Shown here piece after piece: positions 1-8,618 of a DNA stretch of 64,000 nucleotides. Numbering within the stretch: the first letter of the stretch is position 1; every line of letters begins with the position of its first letter. Source of the stretch: Streptomyces sp. NBC_00094 (GTDB lineage: Bacteria > Actinomycetota > Actinomycetes > Streptomycetales > Streptomycetaceae); assembly GCF_026343125.1 (NCBI RefSeq), contig NZ_JAPEMB010000001.1, forward strand, positions 5,895,501 to 5,959,500. Direction: 5' to 3'. A program made the position numbers and the translations under genes. The notes beneath the pieces were generated by a model. The model searched no databases. It was given only the letters and a program-made list of their open reading frames with translations, and was not told where the DNA came from.

Positions 1-50
1 ACCATGCTGTGGCGCGCTCCACCTCGATTCCCCCACCCCCGGAGGCAGTT

Positions 51-1856
51 GTGGACCGCACCAGACCCCTCACCCTGCTGTTGGCGAGCGCCCTCGCCGC
101 CGGCGGGCTCATGGCGCTCACCCCTGCGGCGGCCCAGGCCGCCGACGCCGAACTCGCCCGCAACGGCGGCTTCGAGGCCGGCCTCGACGGCTGGAGCTGC
201 ACGGCGGGCAGTGGCGCCGTCATCTCGTCACCCGTGCACGGCGGGACGAAGGCGCTCCAGGCAACCCCGGCCGGCAGCGACAACGCCAAGTGCTCCCAGA
301 CCGTCACCGTCAAACCCAACTCCTCGTACGAACTGAGCGGTTGGGTGCGCGGCAGCTACGTCTACCTCGGTGCCGCCGGTACCGGCACCACCGACGTCTC
401 GACCTGGACGTCGTCGGCCTCCGACTGGCAGCGCCTCTCGACCCGGTTCACGACGGGCGCCTCGACCACCTCGGTCACGATCTACACCCACGGCTGGTAC
501 GGCACCCCCGCCTACCAGGCCGACGACCTCTCCCTCTTCGGCCCCGGCGGCGACCCCGTCCAGATCCCGGCCGCCCCCGCCGGGCTCTCCGCGGGCTCGC
601 CGACCTCCACCACCGTGCCGCTGACCTGGACCGCGGTCTCCGGTGCCACCTCGTACCACGTCTACCGGGGCACCACGAAGATCCAGACGGTCACCGGCAC
701 CTCGGCCACCGCGACCGGGCTGACGGCCTCCACCCCGTACACCTTCCAGGTCACCGCGGTGAACAGCGCGGGCGAGTCCCCGAAGTCCGCGACCGTGACC
801 GCCACGACGACCAGCGGCGGCGGGGGCGGCAACCCCGGCCTGCCCGCGCACGCCCTCGTCGGCTACCTGCACGCCAGCTTCGCCAACGGCTCCGGCTACA
901 CCCGCATGGCCGATGTCCCCGACTCCTGGGACGTCATCAACCTCGCCTTCGGCGAACCGACCTCGGTGACCTCCGGCGACATCCGCTTCAGCCTCTGCCC
1001 CGCCACCGAATGCCCCAACGTCGAATCCGTCGCGGACTTCAAGGCGGCGATCAAGGCCAAGCAGGCCGCGGGCAAGAAGGTCCTCATCTCCATCGGCGGC
1101 CAGAACGGCCAGGTCCAGCTCGCCACCACCGCCGCCCGCGACACCTTCGTCACGTCCGTCTCGAAGATCATCGACGAGTACGGCCTCGACGGCCTCGACA
1201 TCGACTTCGAGGGCCACTCCCTCTCGCTGCAGACCGGTGACACCGACTTCCGCAGTCCGACGAGCCCGGTCATCGTCCACCTGATCCAGGCGGTCAAGAC
1301 CCTCAAGGCCAAGTACGGCTCGGGCTTCGTCCTGACGATGGCCCCCGAGACCTTCTTCGTCCAGCTCGGCTACCAGTACTACGGCTCCGGCCCCTGGGGC
1401 GGCCAGGACCCGCGCGCGGGCGCCTACCTCCCGGTCATCCACGCCCTGCGCGACGACCTCACCCTGCTGCACGTCCAGGACTACAACTCGGGCTCCATCA
1501 TGGGCCTGGACAACCAGTACCACTCGATGGGCGGCGCCGACTTCCACATCGCCATGACCGACATGCTGCTCACCGGCTTCCCGGTCGCCGGCAACACGGA
1601 ACGCTTCTTCCCGGCGCTCCGCCCCGAGCAGGTCGCCATCGGCCTCCCGGCCTCCACCCAGGCGGGCAACGGCCACACGGCCCCCGCCGAGGTGAACAAG
1701 GCCCTCGACTGCCTCACGAAGAAGACCGGCTGCGGCACCTACCAGACCCACGGCACCTGGCCGACGCTGCGCGGCCTGATGACCTGGTCGATCAACTGGG
1801 ACCGCTACAACCAGTGGCAGTTCTCGCAGAACTTCGACGCGTACACGTGGAGCTGA
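51..1856 (+). CDS. Secreted family 18 chitinase with CBM-like and FnIII domains
   Basis: Predicted 601-residue extracellular chitinase that hydrolyses beta-1,4-GlcNAc linkages. The GTG at 51 is preferred because GGAGG lies at 41-45; an in-frame GTG at 9 has no such site. A Sec signal peptide (about residues 1-32, ending AAQAADA) is followed by a carbohydrate-binding-like beta domain (about 33-165), one fibronectin type III domain (about 180-255), a Gly-rich linker, and a GH18 barrel from about 265. The family motif DxxDxDxE is seen as DGLDIDFE at residues 380-387, with E387 the expected acid/base. The architecture matches Streptomyces ChiA/ChiB-type chitinases, whose expression usually responds to chitin via DasR; I did not find a convincing DasR site because the promoter lies outside the window. 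Its 3' end overlaps the convergent phosphatase gene by 65 bp. Confidence 0.93.
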   Translation: MDRTRPLTLLLASALAAGGLMALTPAAAQAADAELARNGGFEAGLDGWSCTAGSGAVISSPVHGGTKALQATPAGSDNAKCSQTVTVKPNSSYELSGWVRGSYVYLGAAGTGTTDVSTWTSSASDWQRLSTRFTTGASTTSVTIYTHGWYGTPAYQADDLSLFGPGGDPVQIPAAPAGLSAGSPTSTTVPLTWTAVSGATSYHVYRGTTKIQTVTGTSATATGLTASTPYTFQVTAVNSAGESPKSATVTATTTSGGGGGNPGLPAHALVGYLHASFANGSGYTRMADVPDSWDVINLAFGEPTSVTSGDIRFSLCPATECPNVESVADFKAAIKAKQAAGKKVLISIGGQNGQVQLATTAARDTFVTSVSKIIDEYGLDGLDIDFEGHSLSLQTGDTDFRSPTSPVIVHLIQAVKTLKAKYGSGFVLTMAPETFFVQLGYQYYGSGPWGGQDPRAGAYLPVIHALRDDLTLLHVQDYNSGSIMGLDNQYHSMGGADFHIAMTDMLLTGFPVAGNTERFFPALRPEQVAIGLPASTQAGNGHTAPAEVNKALDCLTKKTGCGTYQTHGTWPTLRGLMTWSINWDRYNQWQFSQNFDAYTWS

Positions 1857-2556
1857 CCGCCAGGATCAGCACGCCCAGGCAGAGGCTGGCCAGCACGTCC
1901 AGCGGCCAGTGAAAGCCCCGTAGGACAAGACCGGTCCCCGTCACCGCCGTCAGCACGGCGGCGACGGGGATCAGCCGGTTCGAGACGAGGAAGGCCGCGC
2001 CGAAGTAGGCGACCATCGCGGTGGCCGTGTGGCCCGAGGGGTAGTAGCCGTGAGCCCAGGGTTCCAGGGGGCCCGGGCGGGCCGTCCACTCCTTCAGCGG
2101 AATCACGAGGAGCGGTACGAGGGCCATGGCGAGCCCCGCGTACAGCGCGGCGATTCGGCGGCCGCGCCACACCGCGTACGCCATCGCGCAGCCGAGGACC
2201 GGAAGGGCGACCGTCATGTTGCCGAGGTCGGAGGCGAGCTCGCTCAGGGAGCGGGGGACCGTGTCCACCAGGGAGCGGGAGACCCGCTCGTCGAGCCTGG
2301 CCAAGGGGCCGTGGACGAGCACCTGCCAGGTCACGACGGCGAGGGCGACGAGCGCCGAGAAGAGAGCCGGCCGCCCTGGAACAGGGGGGGTGGTTCCAGG
2401 GCGGCCGAGGGGATCGGGCTGCCGCGCGCCCCGGGGGGTGTGGGGCGGGCGGCCATCCGATCGGTGAGGAGTCCCGGAGCACGAGGCTCCAGCGGGGTGC
2501 GCCGAGGCGCGGTGTGGACGGGGCTGGGGAGGCTCCGCCCGGGGTGTTTCTCTCAT
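1792..2556 (-). CDS. PAP2-family membrane phosphatase
   Basis: Predicted 254-residue integral membrane phosphatase of the PAP2 / undecaprenyl-diphosphate phosphatase-like superfamily. The first two signature motifs are present: KEWTARP, then PSGH after a short loop. The third motif, normally SRx5Hx3D, reads GLVLRGFHWPLD: His and Asp are there but the usual Ser-Arg pair is not. Five to six hydrophobic segments follow a Pro/Arg-rich, low-complexity N-terminus of about 60 residues. The ATG at 2556 is the best start but has no clear ribosome-binding site, and the first 60 codons have poor coding character, so the start is uncertain. The gene runs tail-to-tail into the chitinase gene with a 65-bp overlap. 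Substrate unknown. Confidence 0.75.
   Translation of the reverse strand: MRETPRAEPPQPRPHRASAHPAGASCSGTPHRSDGRPPHTPRGARQPDPLGRPGTTPPVPGRPALFSALVALAVVTWQVLVHGPLARLDERVSRSLVDTVPRSLSELASDLGNMTVALPVLGCAMAYAVWRGRRIAALYAGLAMALVPLLVIPLKEWTARPGPLEPWAHGYYPSGHTATAMVAYFGAAFLVSNRLIPVAAVLTAVTGTGLVLRGFHWPLDVLASLCLGVLILAVSSTCTRRSSARTATGCSGPS
2369..2406. repeat. Perfect 14-bp inverted repeat in the 5' part of the PAP2 gene
   Basis: Arms GGCCGCCCTGGAAC (2369-2382) and GTTCCAGGGCGGCC (2393-2406) are perfectly complementary around a 10-base G-rich loop. As RNA on either strand this is a very stable hairpin. It sits within the poorly conserved N-terminal coding part of the PAP2 gene, so it could be a leader/attenuation element if translation starts later than annotated. 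Confidence 0.6.
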
Positions 2557-2650
2557 CTGCAGAAACCGTACGCCAGAGAAGAGGGGGCCGACAGCGGGAA
2601 GGGCATCCCGCCATCGGCCCCCCACAGAGTCTTCACACCGTGTGTGAGAA

Positions 2651-2683
2651 CCGGACCCGTCGAGCACCGCTCGACGGGTCCGG
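2651..2683 (-). terminator. Terminator of gabT
   Basis: A perfect 15-bp stem (2651-2665 with 2669-2683) with a 3-base loop lies 31 bases past the gabT stop codon on the minus strand. There is no long U tract, which is usual for GC-rich actinobacterial terminators. Confidence 0.75.
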
Positions 2684-2713
2684 GCGTGTCGGGCCCACCC
2701 GGGCCCGGACGGC

Positions 2714-4048
2714 TCAGATCTGGGCGAACGCGCCCTCGATGACGTCGAGGCCCTCGTTCAGGAGGTCCTCGCCGATGACCAGCGGCGGCAGGAAACGCAG
2801 CACGTTGCCGTAGGTGCCACAGGTCAGGACCAGCACACCCTCGGCGTGGCAGGCCTTCGCCAGGCCGGCCGCGGCCTCCGCGAACGGCTCCTTGGTCGCC
2901 GGGTCCTTCACCAGCTCGATGGCGATCATGGCGCCGCGGCCACGGATGTCGCCGATGATCGGGAACTTCTCCTGCATGGCGGTGAGGCGGGCCTTCATGA
3001 CCTCCTCGATGCGCTTCGCCTTGCCGTTGAGGTCCAGCTCCTTCATCGTCTCGATGGAGCCGAGCGCACCGGCGCAGGCCACCGGGTTGCCACCGTAGGT
3101 GCCGCCCAGACCGCCGCCGTGGACGGAGTCCATGATCTCGGCGCGGCCGGTGACGGCGGCGAGCGGCAGACCGCCCGCGATGCCCTTGGCGGTGGTGATG
3201 AGGTCCGGGACGATGCCCTCGTCCTCACACGCGAACCACTGGCCCGTGCGGCAGAAGCCGGACTGGATCTCGTCGGCGACGAAGACGATGCCGTTGTCGT
3301 TGGCGAACTTCACGATCGCCGGCAGGAAGCCCTTGGCCGGCTCGATGAAGCCACCCTCGCCGAGGACCGGCTCGATGATGATCGCGGCGACGTTGTCGGC
3401 GCCGATCTGCTTGCTGATCTGGTCGATCGCCTGGGCGGCGGCCTCGGGACCGCAGTTCTCGGCGCCGGTCAGCCAGCGGTAGCCGTAGGCCACCGGCACG
3501 CGGTAGACCTCGGGGGCGAACGGACCGAAGCCCTGCTTGTACGGCATGTTCTTCGACGTCAGCGCCATCGTGAGGTTCGTACGGCCGTGGTAGCCGTGGT
3601 CGAAGACCACGACGGCCTGGCGCTTGGTGTACGAGCGGGCGATCTTCACCGCGTTCTCGACGGCCTCGGCGCCCGAGTTGAACAGCGCGGACTTCTTGGC
3701 GTGGTCGCCCGGGGTCAGCTCGGCGAGCGCCTCGCAGACCTCCACGTAGCCCTCGTACGGCGTCACCATGAAGCAGGTGTGCGTGAAGTCCTGGAGCTGC
3801 GCGGAGGCGCGGCGCACGACGGCCTCGGCGGAGGCGCCGACGGAGGTCACGGCGATGCCGGAGCCGAAGTCGATCAGACGGTTGCCGTCGACGTCCTCGA
3901 TGATGCCGCCGCCGGCCCGCTTGGTGAAGACGGGCAGCGTGGAGCCCACGCCACCGGCGACCGTGTCGAGACGGCGGGCCTGAAGCTCCAGCGACTTCGG
4001 ACCGGGGATGGTGGTGACGACGCGCCGCTCCTGCGGGACAGCGTTCAT
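2714..4048 (-). CDS. gabT: 4-aminobutyrate (GABA) aminotransferase
   Basis: 444-residue class III PLP-dependent aminotransferase that converts GABA and 2-oxoglutarate to succinate semialdehyde and glutamate in the cytoplasm. The ATG at 4048 has an AGGAG site just upstream; the longer open frame is not needed. Visible family features: NSGAEAVENAVK near residue 125, the PLP aspartate in VADEIQSG (about 258-263), and the PLP lysine K288 in TTAKGIAGG. Length is normal for GabT. It is divergent from the ATPase gene at 4327 across 278 bp and ends in its own hairpin terminator. The syntenic S. coelicolor gene (SCO5676, from memory) has been linked to GABA/polyamine catabolism together with an aldehyde dehydrogenase like the one at 9765. 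Other omega-amino acid substrates are possible. Confidence 0.92.
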   Translation of the reverse strand: MNAVPQERRVVTTIPGPKSLELQARRLDTVAGGVGSTLPVFTKRAGGGIIEDVDGNRLIDFGSGIAVTSVGASAEAVVRRASAQLQDFTHTCFMVTPYEGYVEVCEALAELTPGDHAKKSALFNSGAEAVENAVKIARSYTKRQAVVVFDHGYHGRTNLTMALTSKNMPYKQGFGPFAPEVYRVPVAYGYRWLTGAENCGPEAAAQAIDQISKQIGADNVAAIIIEPVLGEGGFIEPAKGFLPAIVKFANDNGIVFVADEIQSGFCRTGQWFACEDEGIVPDLITTAKGIAGGLPLAAVTGRAEIMDSVHGGGLGGTYGGNPVACAGALGSIETMKELDLNGKAKRIEEVMKARLTAMQEKFPIIGDIRGRGAMIAIELVKDPATKEPFAEAAAGLAKACHAEGVLVLTCGTYGNVLRFLPPLVIGEDLLNEGLDVIEGAFAQI

Positions 4049-4326
4049 GCGGGGCTCCTGGGGGTGTTCTGGACGCACTTGCGGGTTTCCTCCGCAGGCT
4101 AGGTGCGGGGGAGGGGGTGTGGCATGCGCCGATCGGGAGTGATCGCGGGTGTGTCGTTGTCCGGGATGGACATGGCGGCTCCGATTCCCCACCCAAGGGT
4201 GAGCGGTTACGCCGGTCGGCGGCGATCGCCCGTACGGGTGGGCGAAACCCCTCCGGGGCGCTCCCGGCCCACTAGATTGACGAGGGCACAGACGCGGCGA
4301 CCTGGCTGGTCAGGGGGCAGGGGTAG

Positions 4327-6489
4327 ATGGAGACCGACGGCACGTACGAGTCACGCGACACCAGGGGAGGCGCGGTACCACGGCCGGCGGTGCCGCCACC
4401 CGGCTCCGCGCCGGTGGTTCCCCCGGCGTCGGCTTCTCATGCGGCGGCCTTCGTTCCGCCGCCGGGTCGTGTCCCCGCGGCTGCACCGCCACACCCGGGG
4501 GCCATTCCTCCGCCGCCCGGCCACGCGCCCGGTCGGATCGCCGTCGCCGACTGGCTGCGCATCCCCCGGCCGGTTGCCGAGCCCGGGGTGTGGCGCCTCG
4601 GACACCGGCCCCGCCCCGCGGAGGAACCCGAGGAGGTGCCCGCCCGCCGGCTCTTCACCGGCGCCGTGATCGCCCTGCTCAGCGGCTGGCTTCTGTGGTC
4701 GCTGCTCTGGAACGGATACCTCGGCCGCTACTGGCTCTGGCCTCTGCTCGTCCTCACCCCGGACTCCTGGCGCACCGATGCCGACACCTGGGGAATGGCC
4801 ATCTACACCTATTACGCGATCGTCGGTGGAGGCTTCCTCGTCTTCTTCGCCCGCATCGGCCACGTACCGGACATCTGGCGCCGCTACACCCGTAAGAAGG
4901 ACGCGCCCGTCCCGCCGCCCCCGCCCGGCGCCGACCCCGCAGACTGGCCCGAGATCCGGGAGGCCGGGCTCGCCGACACCGCGCAGACCCTCGCCGAGGC
5001 CATTCGGCAGGGGCTCCTCGGGGACGTGGACTATGCCCGGCTCCGGCGCGCCTGGCACGGCGTGCGGACGCGCCCCGATCGACTGCCCGCCTTCACCGAG
5101 GCCGTGCGGACCCGAGGCGCCGCCGCCTGCGGTCATCCCTCCGGCAAGCGCGATCTGCCGATCCGTACCGCCACCCACGACCTCGCCACCGGGCAGGTCC
5201 TCATCGGCACGGCTGCCGACCACCCCCGCAATCCTTACGCGCGGCGCACCACCGGTGTCGCCCTGGAACAGGGCGTGCTCGGGACCTCGCTGCTGGCCGT
5301 CGGGCCCGCCGGGTCGGGGAAGACCACGCGGCTGATCCGGCCTGTCGTCGAGTCCCTCTGCCTCCAGGCCCTCGCCAACCGTGCCGCCGTCGTCGCCGTC
5401 ACCGCCCACGGTGCCTCGCTCGGAGCTGACGAGGCCTTCGACGTCGTCGTCTCCGTCGGCCGAGCCGAATCCACCCACGACCTCGACCTGTACGGCGGCA
5501 CCGACGACCCCGACGAGGCCGCCCGGATCCTCGCGGAGGCGCTTGTCGGCGACCTCGTGGCCGACAGCCGCAGGGCCGCCACCGCGCTCGCCCAGCTCAT
5601 CGGCCCGTTCCGGGCCGTGTACGGCCGCTTCCCCGCCGTCCCCGAGCTGCGCGAACTCCTCTCGGGCACCCCCGCCGCCCTCGATGCCCTCCGCGCGGCC
5701 GTCGCCGCCGACCCGGCCCAGATCCGCGAACTCGACGCCCGGCAGCGCCAGGCCGAGCGCGGCGATGACATCGGCGTACTGCTCGCCGAGAGGATCGCCT
5801 TCCTCGACCGGCCCGCCTTCGCCGCCTTCTTCGCCACGGACCCGGACGCGCGGCCGCAGTTCTCCCTCCGGGCCCTCGAACACCCCCTCCGGGTCCGCGT
5901 CGATCTCCCTGAGCGTGGCCACGCGGAAGCCTCACGGATCGTCTCCCGGCTGCTCCTCTCCCAGTTCACGGAGGCCGCCCTCGGCCGCCGAGACCGCTCC
6001 CTCTTCGCCTGCCTGGTCCTCGACGACGCCACGCACACCGTCACCGGCGAGGCGCTCCGCGCCGTCCAGCGGCTCCGCTCCGCGCACGCCGGCGTCGTCC
6101 TCGCCTTGCGCAGTCTGGAGGACGTGCCCGAGGCACTGCGCGGACCGTTGCTCGGCGCGGTCGGCTGCCGGATGGCCTTCGCCGGACTCGCGCCCTGGGA
6201 CGGTGGACGGTTCGCCGATACTTGGGGCACCGAATGGGTCCAGACGAGGGACGTCACCAACCGGCAGATCATCTCCGATGAGCCCCTTACCAAGGCCCTT
6301 CACGCGATGCGGCGGATCGTGACCGGCAAGGCGACCACCGCGGAGGCCGTCACCGTCCGGGAAGTGGAGCGGCAGCGGTGGTCGGCCTCCGACCTCGCCC
6401 ACGCCGTCCCACCCGGCCACGCGGTCCTCTCCCTCACCCATGTGCGCGGCGAGCACACGCCACCGCTCCTCGTCGAGCTCGGCAGCTGA
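4327..6489 (+). CDS. VirD4/FtsK-like membrane-anchored ATP-binding protein
   Basis: 720-residue protein. A Pro/Ala-rich N-terminus (about 1-110) precedes two transmembrane segments (about 112-135 and 155-180), and then a cytoplasmic P-loop ATPase domain. Walker A is GPAGSGKTT at about residues 328-336; a Walker B-like LVLDDATH lies near 562. The TM pair followed by an ATPase is the layout of type IV coupling proteins (VirD4/TraG) and conjugal FtsK-like proteins. No relaxase, pilus or transfer genes lie nearby, so a conjugation role is not supported; it looks like a chromosomal orphan. The ATG at 4327 follows a G-rich site (GGGGGCAGGGG). A strong hairpin (6518-6547) closes the unit. Function unknown. 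Confidence 0.8.
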   Translation: METDGTYESRDTRGGAVPRPAVPPPGSAPVVPPASASHAAAFVPPPGRVPAAAPPHPGAIPPPPGHAPGRIAVADWLRIPRPVAEPGVWRLGHRPRPAEEPEEVPARRLFTGAVIALLSGWLLWSLLWNGYLGRYWLWPLLVLTPDSWRTDADTWGMAIYTYYAIVGGGFLVFFARIGHVPDIWRRYTRKKDAPVPPPPPGADPADWPEIREAGLADTAQTLAEAIRQGLLGDVDYARLRRAWHGVRTRPDRLPAFTEAVRTRGAAACGHPSGKRDLPIRTATHDLATGQVLIGTAADHPRNPYARRTTGVALEQGVLGTSLLAVGPAGSGKTTRLIRPVVESLCLQALANRAAVVAVTAHGASLGADEAFDVVVSVGRAESTHDLDLYGGTDDPDEAARILAEALVGDLVADSRRAATALAQLIGPFRAVYGRFPAVPELRELLSGTPAALDALRAAVAADPAQIRELDARQRQAERGDDIGVLLAERIAFLDRPAFAAFFATDPDARPQFSLRALEHPLRVRVDLPERGHAEASRIVSRLLLSQFTEAALGRRDRSLFACLVLDDATHTVTGEALRAVQRLRSAHAGVVLALRSLEDVPEALRGPLLGAVGCRMAFAGLAPWDGGRFADTWGTEWVQTRDVTNRQIISDEPLTKALHAMRRIVTGKATTAEAVTVREVERQRWSASDLAHAVPPGHAVLSLTHVRGEHTPPLLVELGS

Positions 6490-6517
6490 GCAGGCACCTT
6501 TCGGCCCTGGCACAATC

Positions 6518-6547
6518 GGGGGCGCCGCTCGGCTGAGCGGCGCCCCC
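6518..6547 (+). terminator. Terminator after the VirD4-like ATPase gene
   Basis: A perfect 13-bp stem (6518-6530 with 6535-6547) with loop GGCT starts 28 bases after the stop codon at 6489 and ends 25 bases before the next start codon at 6573. It separates the ATPase gene from the PucR regulator. Confidence 0.75.
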
Positions 6548-6572
6548 TCGCTCAAAGGTCCGACGGTCCCCA

Positions 6573-8126
6573 ATGCCGCCCACCCTCGCCTCGCTCGTGC
6601 AGCACTCCGCCCTCAAGCTGATCGTCCGCGCGGGTGAGGACCGCCTCGACACCCCCGTCCGCTGGGCCCACGTCAGCGAGCTGGCCGACCCGGTCCCGTA
6701 CATGGAGGGTGGCGAGCTCCTGCTCACCACCGCGCTCACGCTGGACGCCGAGGACCTGGAGGCGATGCGCCGCTACGTGCGGCGGCTGCTCGGTGCGGGT
6801 GTCGTCGGGCTCGGCTTCGCCGTGGGCGTCAACTACGAGGAGATCCCGCGGGCCCTGCTCGACGCGGCGCGCGAGGAGCATCTGCCGCTCCTCGAAGTGC
6901 CGCGCAGGACCCCCTTCCTGGCGATCAGCAAGGCGGTCTCGGCGGCCATCTCCGCCGACCAGTACCGGGCCGTCACGGCCGGCTTCGAGGCCCAGCGCGA
7001 GCTGACCCGGGCCGCGCTCGCCGAGGGCCCGGAGGCGGTCGTCGCCCGGCTCGCCGCACACGTCGACGGCTGGGCCGCGCTGTACGACACCTCCGGCACG
7101 GTCGTCGCCGTCTCGCCCGAGTGGGCGGCCCGCCGGGCCGCCCGGCTCACCTCCGACGTGGAGCGGCTGCGCGACCGGCCCGCCCCCGCGAGCGCCGTGG
7201 TGGGTGGTACGGACGACCGCGTCGAACTCCAGTCGCTCGGGTCCGGGCGGCGGGTGCGCGGCGCGCTCGCGGTCGGCACCGGCGCCCCGCTGGGCACCGC
7301 CGAGCGGTACGCCGTCCACTCGGCGATCGCCCTGCTCACCCTCACCACGGAACGTTCCCGCTCGCTCCAGGCCGCCGAGCACCGCCTCGGCGTGGCCGTC
7401 CTGCGCATGATGCTCGCGGGCCATGCCGACCACGCCCGCGCGGTCGCCGGCGACGTCTACGGAGGCCTGCTCGACTCCCCCTTCCGGCTGATCGTCGCGG
7501 AGCCCGCCGGGAGCGGGCCGGCCGGGGAGGCCCCGCTGCCGGTCCTCGCCGAGACCCTGGAGACGGCCGCGGCCCGGGCGGGCGAGGCGGTGCTCACGGT
7601 CCCGGAGAGCGAGGGGCGGCTCGTCGTCCTCGCCGGGGACGGGGGCGCCGTCGCCGCCGCCTGCCACGCGTACGCGAACCGGGAGGCGGAGGAGACCGGG
7701 TTCGTCCTCGGGCTCTCCGCCCCGGCCGGCCCTGTTACCGCGGCGGGTGCGTACAAGCAGGCGGAACAGGCCCTCGCCGTGGCCCGGCGGCGCGGCCGCG
7801 CGCTCGTCGAGCACGAGGAGCTGGCCGCCGGCTCGGTCCTGCCGCTCCTCGCCGACGACGCCGTCCGCGCCTTCGCCGACGGGATGCTCCGCGCCCTGAG
7901 GGAGCACGACGCGACGGGCCGCGGCGACCTGGTCGCCTCCCTGCGCGCCTGGCTCTCCCGGCACGGTCAGTGGGACGCGGCGGCGGCGGACCTGGGCGTC
8001 CACCGGCACACCCTGCGCTACCGGATGCGGCGCGTGGAGGAGATCCTGGGCCGCTCGCTCGACGACGCGGACGTCCGGATGGAGCTGTGGCTGGCTTTGA
8101 AGGCGACGGGGCAGGACGGGGAGTAG
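6573..8126 (+). CDS. PucR-family transcriptional regulator
   Basis: 517-residue cytoplasmic regulator. The N-terminal PucR ligand-sensing domain covers about residues 1-125 (WAHVSELADP and GELLLTTA are characteristic). A central GGDEF-like/CdaR-type region follows, then a C-terminal PucR helix-turn-helix at about 450-515, with the typical LGVHRHTLRYRMRRVEEI. PucR regulators control purine, amino-acid and GABA/polyamine catabolism in many bacteria. The gene lies between gabT and an aldehyde dehydrogenase gene, which makes a GABA-responsive role plausible but unproven. The ATG at 6573 is preceded by AAAGG about 14 bases upstream, a weak site. Its 3' flank is a repeat-rich, gene-free stretch. 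Confidence 0.88.
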   Translation: MPPTLASLVQHSALKLIVRAGEDRLDTPVRWAHVSELADPVPYMEGGELLLTTALTLDAEDLEAMRRYVRRLLGAGVVGLGFAVGVNYEEIPRALLDAAREEHLPLLEVPRRTPFLAISKAVSAAISADQYRAVTAGFEAQRELTRAALAEGPEAVVARLAAHVDGWAALYDTSGTVVAVSPEWAARRAARLTSDVERLRDRPAPASAVVGGTDDRVELQSLGSGRRVRGALAVGTGAPLGTAERYAVHSAIALLTLTTERSRSLQAAEHRLGVAVLRMMLAGHADHARAVAGDVYGGLLDSPFRLIVAEPAGSGPAGEAPLPVLAETLETAAARAGEAVLTVPESEGRLVVLAGDGGAVAAACHAYANREAEETGFVLGLSAPAGPVTAAGAYKQAEQALAVARRRGRALVEHEELAAGSVLPLLADDAVRAFADGMLRALREHDATGRGDLVASLRAWLSRHGQWDAAAADLGVHRHTLRYRMRRVEEILGRSLDDADVRMELWLALKATGQDGE

Positions 8127-8157
8127 GGGAGTAAGGGGAGGAGCGCGGGGCCTACCG

Positions 8158-8238
8158 GGCCCACCGGCTGTACGGGCCTAACAGGCCCACCGCGCCCAAG
8201 CCCCCGGGCCCACCGGCCGTACGGGCCTAACAGACCCA
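8158..8238. repeat. Two 33-bp direct repeats with a 48-bp period
   Basis: Copies at 8158-8190 and 8206-8238 differ at two or three positions and share the core GTACGGGCCTAACAG. The tract fills the gap between the PucR gene and the small membrane protein gene on the opposite strand and resembles a decayed minisatellite. No coding role is seen. Confidence 0.7.
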
Positions 8239-8271
8239 AGCCCCCGCGCCCACCAGCCCCCGGCCCACCCC

Positions 8272-8463
8272 CTACTCGCCCGAACCCTCGTTCCCTCCCT
8301 GCCCCACGCTCCGCCGCCGGCCGTCGCGCACCGCCTCGCCGCCCAGCAGGGTCACGGTGGCCACCGCGCGGACCCAGCGCGGGCCGCCCCGCGCCGCCCA
8401 CACGACGCAGACGCACCCTCCGACGGCGAGCACCAGTACGCCGATCAGGATCATCAGGATCAT
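8272..8463 (-). CDS. Small membrane protein of unknown function
   Basis: 63-residue protein with one clear N-terminal transmembrane helix (about residues 2-24, MILMILIGVLVLAVGG...), then a basic cytoplasmic segment with a second weakly hydrophobic stretch, and a Gly/Ser/Glu-rich tail. An ATG at 8475 would add four residues, but the ATG at 8463 is preferred because GGGGGA sits five bases upstream. It is divergent from the EamA transporter gene. I recognise no family; small proteins of this type are common between Streptomyces genes. Confidence 0.6.
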   Translation of the reverse strand: MILMILIGVLVLAVGGCVCVVWAARGGPRWVRAVATVTLLGGEAVRDGRRRSVGQGGNEGSGE

Positions 8464-8581
8464 GTCTTCCCCCATTCGCTGTCGCGGTCGGGGTCATCCT
8501 GTCACCAGCCCGACCGAGAGCCCTTTGCCCTGCTCCCGCCGTCCGGATCCTGGTATTCCTGCCCGAAAACGGGCAGATTCC

Positions 8582-8611
8582 TTGATCGTCGCGCCCCGGA
8601 CTCCCTACTCT
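8582..8611 (+). promoter_or_regulatory. Candidate promoter giving a leaderless EamA mRNA
   Basis: TTGATC at 8582-8587 and TACTCT at 8606-8611 are separated by 18 bp, close to the HrdB consensus. A start of transcription 7-8 bases after the -10 falls on or next to the ATG at 8619. No ribosome-binding site precedes that ATG, in keeping with leaderless translation. Confidence 0.5.
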
Positions 8612-8618
8612 CCTGTAC

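Noticed and set aside
228..1751. 507-codon open frame on the minus strand
   Set aside because: It is antisense to the chitinase gene. The composition is Gly/Arg/Val-rich without any domain, while the plus strand has a clear signal peptide and GH18 motif.
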